In this document: positions 58,501 through 64,000 of the stretch, in pieces
How positions within the stretch are numbered: the first letter of the stretch is position 1
How the letters are laid out: each line of letters starts with the position of its first letter
Assembly: GCF_020360975.1 (NCBI RefSeq)
Contig: NW_025408681.1
Coordinates: 1,364,001 to 1,428,000, forward strand
Direction of reading: 5' to 3'
Origin: Hirsutella rhossiliensis
Taxonomy: Eukaryota; Ascomycota; Sordariomycetes; Hypocreales; Ophiocordycipitaceae
Length of the DNA stretch: 64,000 nucleotides
Program-made: the position numbers and the translations under genes
Notes under the pieces: model-generated
What the model saw: the letters and a program-made list of their open reading frames with translations, nothing else
What the model was told of the DNA's origin: nothing
Database searches by the model: none

Positions 58501-61500
58501 TTTTAAGGTTAAGGGCTATAAACTATTTTTTACTATATAGTCGATCTTATAGTTCCGATATAAGCGGTAATAGTATTTAGTCCTTTATTATAATATCGTT
58601 TAAGCGTCTATAGTTAATAACTAGTTATAGCTTACTGTTTTTCTTTAAAATAAATATAACTAGATAGCCTACTTTAGATATTAATATTTATATATATCCC
58701 TTTTATAGATTTTCGTCGAGGTAGTCGTATAGCGTTTATAGTTGCTTTTTATTTAGGTTATAGATCTTATAGAACGTTAGCGTTATTCTATCTTTAAGAT
58801 AAATTTCGTAGTCCTATTAACTATATTTAGGTAACCCTATCTTAAGTTCTTCCTTAAAGAGTTTATTATATTTCCGGTATTCTTAAGAGATATTCTTTAT
58901 TCTATCTTATAGGCTTTATTCTTTCTTTTAAGAGCTAGGTTCTCTTAACTTAAGCTCTTTATTAATTTATTTAAGGTCTTTCCTTAAAGTAGTAATAACT
59001 CTTTAAATCTTTATATTATATCCTTTATTCTATCTATATCGGATACTAGGTTATATAGCTATATTAGTTAGTACGTAGGTCTTATTAGTTGATTTTATAT
59101 CCGCTAGTTTAGTTACTATTTTCGTTTATATCGCTAAAGCCCGTAATAATTTACTTAAACGGTTATCCTTTTTATTCTATTTAGTAGTTAAATTATCGTA
59201 AAATTTTACTTTCTTTTAAATCTATTAGTCCTAGAAACTTACGTCTTCGTTCTAATATAGCTAGCTAGTTTTCTAGTTAATTAGTAGGTTGCTCTCTTAT
59301 AGCTATAGAAGTCTTAATATAAGGTCGTATTCTTTAATATCTATAATATCGAAGTTAACTTATTCGTCGTAGCCCTAGATATTAATATCGAGGTAATTAA
59401 TCTCTATATTAATAATTCCGTTATTATAGTTAAAGGCCTCTCCTTCGATATTCGTAAGTTTATATAGATCTATCTTATATCTTTATATAAGTCGGTAACG
59501 ATTAATAACTCTAGGTAAAACGTAATTACCTATCGCGCTATAGTCTAAAAGTATATATATATAATATCCCGCGATTTAAATATCTAATACTATTTAGTCG
59601 CTATAGCTTACCGTTACTATATATAGGGTCCTTAGATCTTATTATATCGTGCTAGTCTATAGCCCTTTTATAGATAGCGTACCTTGTTTTTTACTTAGTC
59701 CTTATTTATTTTATTTAGGTATTCTTCTTTAATTTATTATTAATATCGTTTCTTTATATTTTCGTCGCGTAGTATTATATCGGGGCTTAAGAGACTAATT
59801 TCTTATAGCTAATTAAAGATTTCTTATTTCTTAATGCTATATCGTTTATATTATACTACTTTATAGTTAATTATATACTATACTTTATAATTTTATTTAT
59901 TTTTATACTAAAGGTTAAGTTTTCGTTTAACGTCTTTTTATTTTTCGCGTAGTATTTTTATATTAATTCTTCCTTAGTTAAATACGGCCTATAGCCTTTA
60001 TATATATTACTAATAATCTTTTAGTATACCGTTATATCGTTTATACTATACTTATGCTTTTTCGTATTTATAAACTCTATAGTTTAAGTATATATATTTA
60101 TTATAATCTTCTTTATTATATTTAATTTATTATATAAGTCTTTAAAAGATTAATAGTTCGGATACCTTAAAGTAAGTAGCGCTATACTATTCTTTTATTT
60201 TAGCGTATTTATAGATTTTATATATCTCTAAAAGATATCTTATTAATAAGCCGTAATTATCGCGGTATTTAAGTAGCGTGCTATAATTAGGTTCTAATAA
60301 TATAACTTAGTCGTTTAGGTAGCGTTAATCGATTTTCTAGTAGTCTAGTTCTATACTTAAGTAGGGTTTCGAAAGTACTTATCCTTTAAATCTAACTAAG
60401 AAGGTATCGTATTATGCCTTTATCTAGAAGTATATTATATAGTCTAGGTAAATATATAATATCTATAAAATATACTTATAGTACTTATAAGTAAGTAGTA
60501 TTTATAGATCGTTTTTAAATTCTCCTTATAGTTACTATTCTTATTATATAGCTATAAAGGTATCGATTATAGTAATAGCTATAGTATAGTCTCCTCTATA
60601 TAGTGCCGGTTAATACTAAATTAATATAGCTTATTAGTTTTCTATAAGAATTTAAGGTATTTATTAGGTTTTAATTTTAAGTATTTCTTTAAATTCTTCG
60701 AAGTATAGAGCGTGTTCTCTAATTATAGCGTTTTCCCTTAGTAGCGAGGGTAGTAGTATAAGTTCGTTCTCGTCTTCTATTTCTCTAAGTATTTCTTATT
60801 CTTTAAAGCTTATATCGTCGATACTTTATTATTCCTCTTTAAGTAGTTATCTAAGTTTCGTAAGTATAAGGGCTATATTTATATCTTCTTTATTATATTA
60901 CTTATAGACTACCTATCGTTATTATTAATCTTTATTTTATATATCCTCTTAGAATTATTTACCGTTCTTCTTAATTTAGTCTTAGGAGACTCCTTTAAGA
61001 TAGGGGTGTTTTAGTTCTATAAATTTAACTTATTTCTATATTTTAGGATCCCTTTATTATACTATTATAAGGGTCTTCTTTAAGGGCTTTAAGAACTATC
61101 CGGTACCGTTCTTATTACTTAAGTATACCGTATACTTATCGTCGTAGTATATAGTCTAACTAAGGAGTTTATACTTTAGTTCCTATCTATTAGTAGCGTT
61201 TAGGTATTTCTTACCTTCTAGGGCTAGTGCCTAGTAGGTTTTCTTCTCCTTACGAGGTTATCTATATTCTTTAAAGTAATATCTAAGTTTCCTATAGTTA
61301 AAATACTTTCCTTTACTTTTCTATATTATATCTAGATCTATCCTACCTAGGTTAGTTATATAGGCGTAGGTAATAGGACTTTCGCGCTTCTTTTTATAGT
61401 TAGCGCGTCGGTTAAAGTTATTCTTATAAGAAGGGTTCTAGTTTCCTCTTCCTTATTTCTTTTCTTAGCGTTACGCGTACTATCTATCGTCGATTTATAC

Positions 61501-62216
61501 TACTATAGTAATATAGTCTAAGAGGTTATTAAGTCGATTTTCCTTATAGAGCTCGTCCTTAACTTCTTCTTTAAGCCCGTCGTAAAATCATAATATAAGA
61601 GGTTCGTTATCCTAATTAAGCTTTAAGGTAACTTAATAGAACTTCGTAGCGTAATCTAATACTAAGATCCTTTATCGGAGTTCTCGAAGTTTTTATTTAG
61701 CTTCTTATTCCTTATTAGTTATTCCGAATACCTTTATAATAGCTTCTTTAAATCCTTAGAAACTAGTAAAGACTTTATCTATCTCGTTATCTCATTGCGC
61801 TAGTTAGTTATTAAGAAAGTCCCTTATAATAGGTCTAAACTAAGCGAGTACTATTTTAGATAAATAATTTCCTATATAGAGTACCTTTTTAACTAGGTCC
61901 GAGAGTTTAGTAGGATAAAACTAGTAGTAGGCCTTAAGTTAGGTAAGAAAGTCTCGAAGTATACCGTAAGTACCGTCGAATAGTCCTAGCTATTTTAGTT
62001 TAACTACTTCTCTAAGGTCCTTAACTTATCCGTTGCCTCTTCTATTCCTAAGTAACTATACCTTATATCGAAGGGCGATAATTTCGCGTATTATTTATAT
62101 CTTAAGGCGATATAGTAGCTCTAGAGTTAGTTAATCTAGTTTACTATATAGGTATATTAATAGTTACGATATTACTTAAAGTAACGCGGTATTATACTAA
62201 ATAAGAGCTTTTAATA

Positions 62217-62686
62217 TATAACGACCGGTATTATTTCTAAGGGATAAACCTATCGAGGGGTTTATATTAATAGATATAATAGGGCGTAGTCTAAGTAATA
62301 ATAAGTATATTACGTTAGTAATAAGTCGGAGGTTATAGACCGTAGACTATAACTAAGTAATTAAAATTAAAGATAGAATTATAATAAAGATCTATATTAA
62401 AAGCTAGAGAGCTATCTATTTAAAGGAGTAAAAATAGGTAGCTATATATACTTATAGAGACTATCCTTAGATTACGGTCCTAGCTATAATCCCCTTCGTA
62501 GCTTACTATAGCTTACTCGTAAGCTATGCTCCTAAATAGTAATCTATTTATATAAGGCTTACTTAGCTTACGTACGCTTTAGGTAAGCTAAGCCTAAGTA
62601 ACTTCTTATCCCGACTATTATTCTAAGCTGCCTTATTACGTAAACGTAGCTAGCTCTCCTACGGTCCGCTAACTATAGTCGTAATA
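62217..62686 (-). repeat. 5' LTR of the gypsy element
   Basis: 470 bp, same orientation and length as 54,138-54,607. It is more strongly RIP-mutated than its partner. Followed by the target duplication CTATA. Confidence 0.92.
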
Positions 62687-62691
62687 CTATA

Positions 62692-63419
62692 CTAATAAAG
62701 AAAAAAAGTAGTTAAAAGTAATAGATAGGCCTTATCTTTCTTTTATTTAATTATAATTATCTTTCTCTTTTTTATTATTAAGGTCTTAATAAAGTTATAG
62801 TTTAGTTTTATTTTCCTTAATAATATTTAATAAGTAATATAAATAGTTTTCCTTTATTCTCTTATTTTACTATTTTATATATAGTTATAAGACGTTTAAG
62901 TATACTAATATATTAGTAAGTTAGTAGCGATTTAGTAAGGATTTATTATTAATTTAGTAGTATATACCTATTTAATAAGTTTCCTTACTTTACTTAGTTT
63001 TACGCCTCTTTTTCCTAGTTAAGCTAATAGTATATTTTTTAATAAAGTCTTAGCTATCTACTATATCTTTAGTATTAACCTATTAATTATACTTAGCTAG
63101 CTATCCTTTTTATTTAATAAGGAAAAAGGTATTGCTCTTAGATCTCTTTTAGTTTTTAATCTCTTAGACTTTTTATTTACTTTTATTATCCTTTAAGTTT
63201 AGTATTAATAAGGTTTCGCTATCTTTATAAATACTTTTACGCTCCTTTTATAGCTTTAAGAAACTAATATAGAAAATATTATAGAGGCGTAAGTACTTCT
63301 TAAGGAGTATAAAATAATATACTTACTTTTTAATAGTTTATAAGACCTAAAATAGTTTTATATACTTAAGTAAGAGTTTTCTTTTTTCGTCCTTAAGGTA
63401 TAAGTTCTTTATTAATAAT
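62692..63419. repeat. RIP-degraded repeat, continuation of the sequence left of the gypsy element
   Basis: Very AT-rich with no readable domain. Once the gypsy element and one target copy are removed, it joins 54,137, so it belongs to the same unidentified older repeat. Confidence 0.5.
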
Positions 63420-64000
63420 TATCGCGAAGCGTAGCCTAATTTCGTAGTTCTTAGAGATATCCCTTAGTATAAGGGACTAAGGAAGCTAAAAATACCTAGT
63501 ATAGAAGAAGGAAGAAGGAGCTAAAAAGAGGTATAGAAAGGAGGGTAGGGGCATAAGGGGAAGTAGAAGTAGCGATAGCTTCCTATAGAGGTAGCGAAAG
63601 ATAAGACGGATATGCCGGCAACGGCTAGAAAAGAGGGGAAAAACCAGCAAAAAAGCTCGGTAGTTAAAAGGACATTAGTAGCTTCTTTAAGTAAGATCTT
63701 CTTTATTAATTAAGGTGCTAGATAGGTATAAAAGGGGGCGTTAAATAGAGGAAAGAAGGATAATTAAGGAAATATAATAATTACTCCCTTACCGTAATTA
63801 CTACTCCCGTAAGAATTAAATCTCTCTGCCCTACCTATCCGACCCCTTACTTTTAATTTTACCTTTATATATTTTTATATACTTCTTATATCTCTCTTCG
63901 CGAGAGTTATAAGCCCGGGAGGAATAGAATTCCTATATCTTCTAGCTACTATAAAAGGCACCTTTTTTATATCCCTCGTAGCTCCCTTTTACCCCTCTTA
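63420..64000 (+). mobile_element. 5' end of another copy of the first copia family, cut by the window end
   Basis: 63,420-63,905 is the reverse complement of the LTRs at 40,870-41,354 and 47,404-47,888 (about 485 bp, TATCGCGAAG ... CTTCGCGAGA). From 63,906 the sequence continues as GTTATAAGCC and matches, inverted, the internal sequence next to 47,404. So this is the 5' LTR plus about 95 bp of internal sequence of a plus-strand element that runs beyond the window. It keeps a little more CA/TG than the first copy. Confidence 0.88.

Larger units (their letters stand above)
54138..62686 (-). mobile_element. Full-length Ty3/gypsy LTR retrotransposon (8.5 kb), RIP-mutated
   Basis: Two direct 470-bp LTRs (54,138-54,607 and 62,217-62,686) and flanking CTATA on both sides (54,133-54,137 and 62,687-62,691) define the element exactly. 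The LTR starts TATAACGACC (from TGTAACGACC). Coding is on the minus strand: Gag with a zinc knuckle near 61,310-61,250 (spacing C-x2-C-x4-H-x4-C, the Cys/His codons now TAT/TAC), then RT with VYLDNILIFS near 58,345-58,300 (the second Asp of the YLDD box is now Asn). The RNase H and integrase regions come after RT, downstream to about 55,650. RT before integrase is the gypsy order. Between the pol end and the 3' LTR lies an unmutated island. Stops throughout; inactive. Confidence 0.9.

Noticed and set aside
32451..64000. Centromere or telomere identity of the AT-rich block
   Set aside because: No TTAGGG-type array or other telomeric repeat is seen, and AT-rich RIP blocks occur at centromeres, subtelomeres and inside arms alike; the window cannot decide.
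1..64000. CRISPR arrays, bacterial operons, rRNA genes
   Set aside because: No regularly spaced repeat-spacer pattern, ribosome-binding sites or rRNA sequence; the gene structure is clearly eukaryotic with introns.

Overview
The window comes from a filamentous ascomycete, most likely a member of the Sordariomycetes. The evidence is short spliceosomal introns of 48-166 bp with GT...AG ends and CTAAC/CTGAC branch sites, GC-rich third codon positions, pyrimidine-rich leaders, a gene complement typical of these fungi (vacuolar-type Ca2+-ATPase, Sir2, Scy1-like, BCAT, ESSS, ArAE/BRE4, Dna2, Aim21, Tvp18, Ayr1-like), and a very strong signature of repeat-induced point mutation (RIP). No species is claimed.

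The window has two sharply different halves. Bases 1 to about 31,850 are ordinary euchromatin with ten genes. In order they are: the 3' part of a P-type Ca2+-ATPase (+); a class I sirtuin (+); a Scy1-like pseudokinase (-) divergent from a mitochondrial branched-chain aminotransferase (+); the complex I ESSS subunit (-); a long ArAE/BRE4-type membrane transporter (+) converging on DNA2 (-); an unrecognised two-helix protein (+) divergent from DNA2; AIM21 (-); TVP18 (-); and an AYR1-like short-chain reductase (+). I reconstructed exon boundaries from splice sites, frame continuity and family conservation. The genes do not form an operon or biosynthetic cluster, so any joint regulation is limited to the divergent promoters. 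Two of these carry recognisable sites: a perfect Leu3-type CCG-N4-CGG palindrome before the aminotransferase, and an MCB (ACGCGT) before DNA2.

From about 32,450 to the end (about 31.5 kb) the sequence is a graveyard of nested retrotransposons. Nearly all CA and TG dinucleotides have become TA, so stop codons are everywhere and almost no ATG survives. CpG is largely kept, so parts remain GC-rich. By reading through the mutations I identify a Tad-like LINE (+, about 33.3-38.2 kb); an unassigned minus-strand relic (38.4-39.9 kb); a full-length Ty1/copia relic with 485-bp LTRs and a 5-bp target duplication (40,870-47,888); a second degraded copia relic (47.9-52.0 kb); two 697-bp solo LTRs of one family in opposite orientation, each with its own perfect 5-bp duplication (45,412-46,108 and 49,262-49,958); a full-length Ty3/gypsy relic with 470-bp LTRs and a CTATA duplication (54,138-62,686); and the 5' LTR of another copy of the first copia family running off the right edge.

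The feature that most deserves a second look is an island of about 700 bp (54,870-55,585) inside the gypsy element, between the end of pol and the 3' LTR. It is not RIP-mutated although everything on both sides is. It is either a late insertion or a single-copy sequence captured by this one element.
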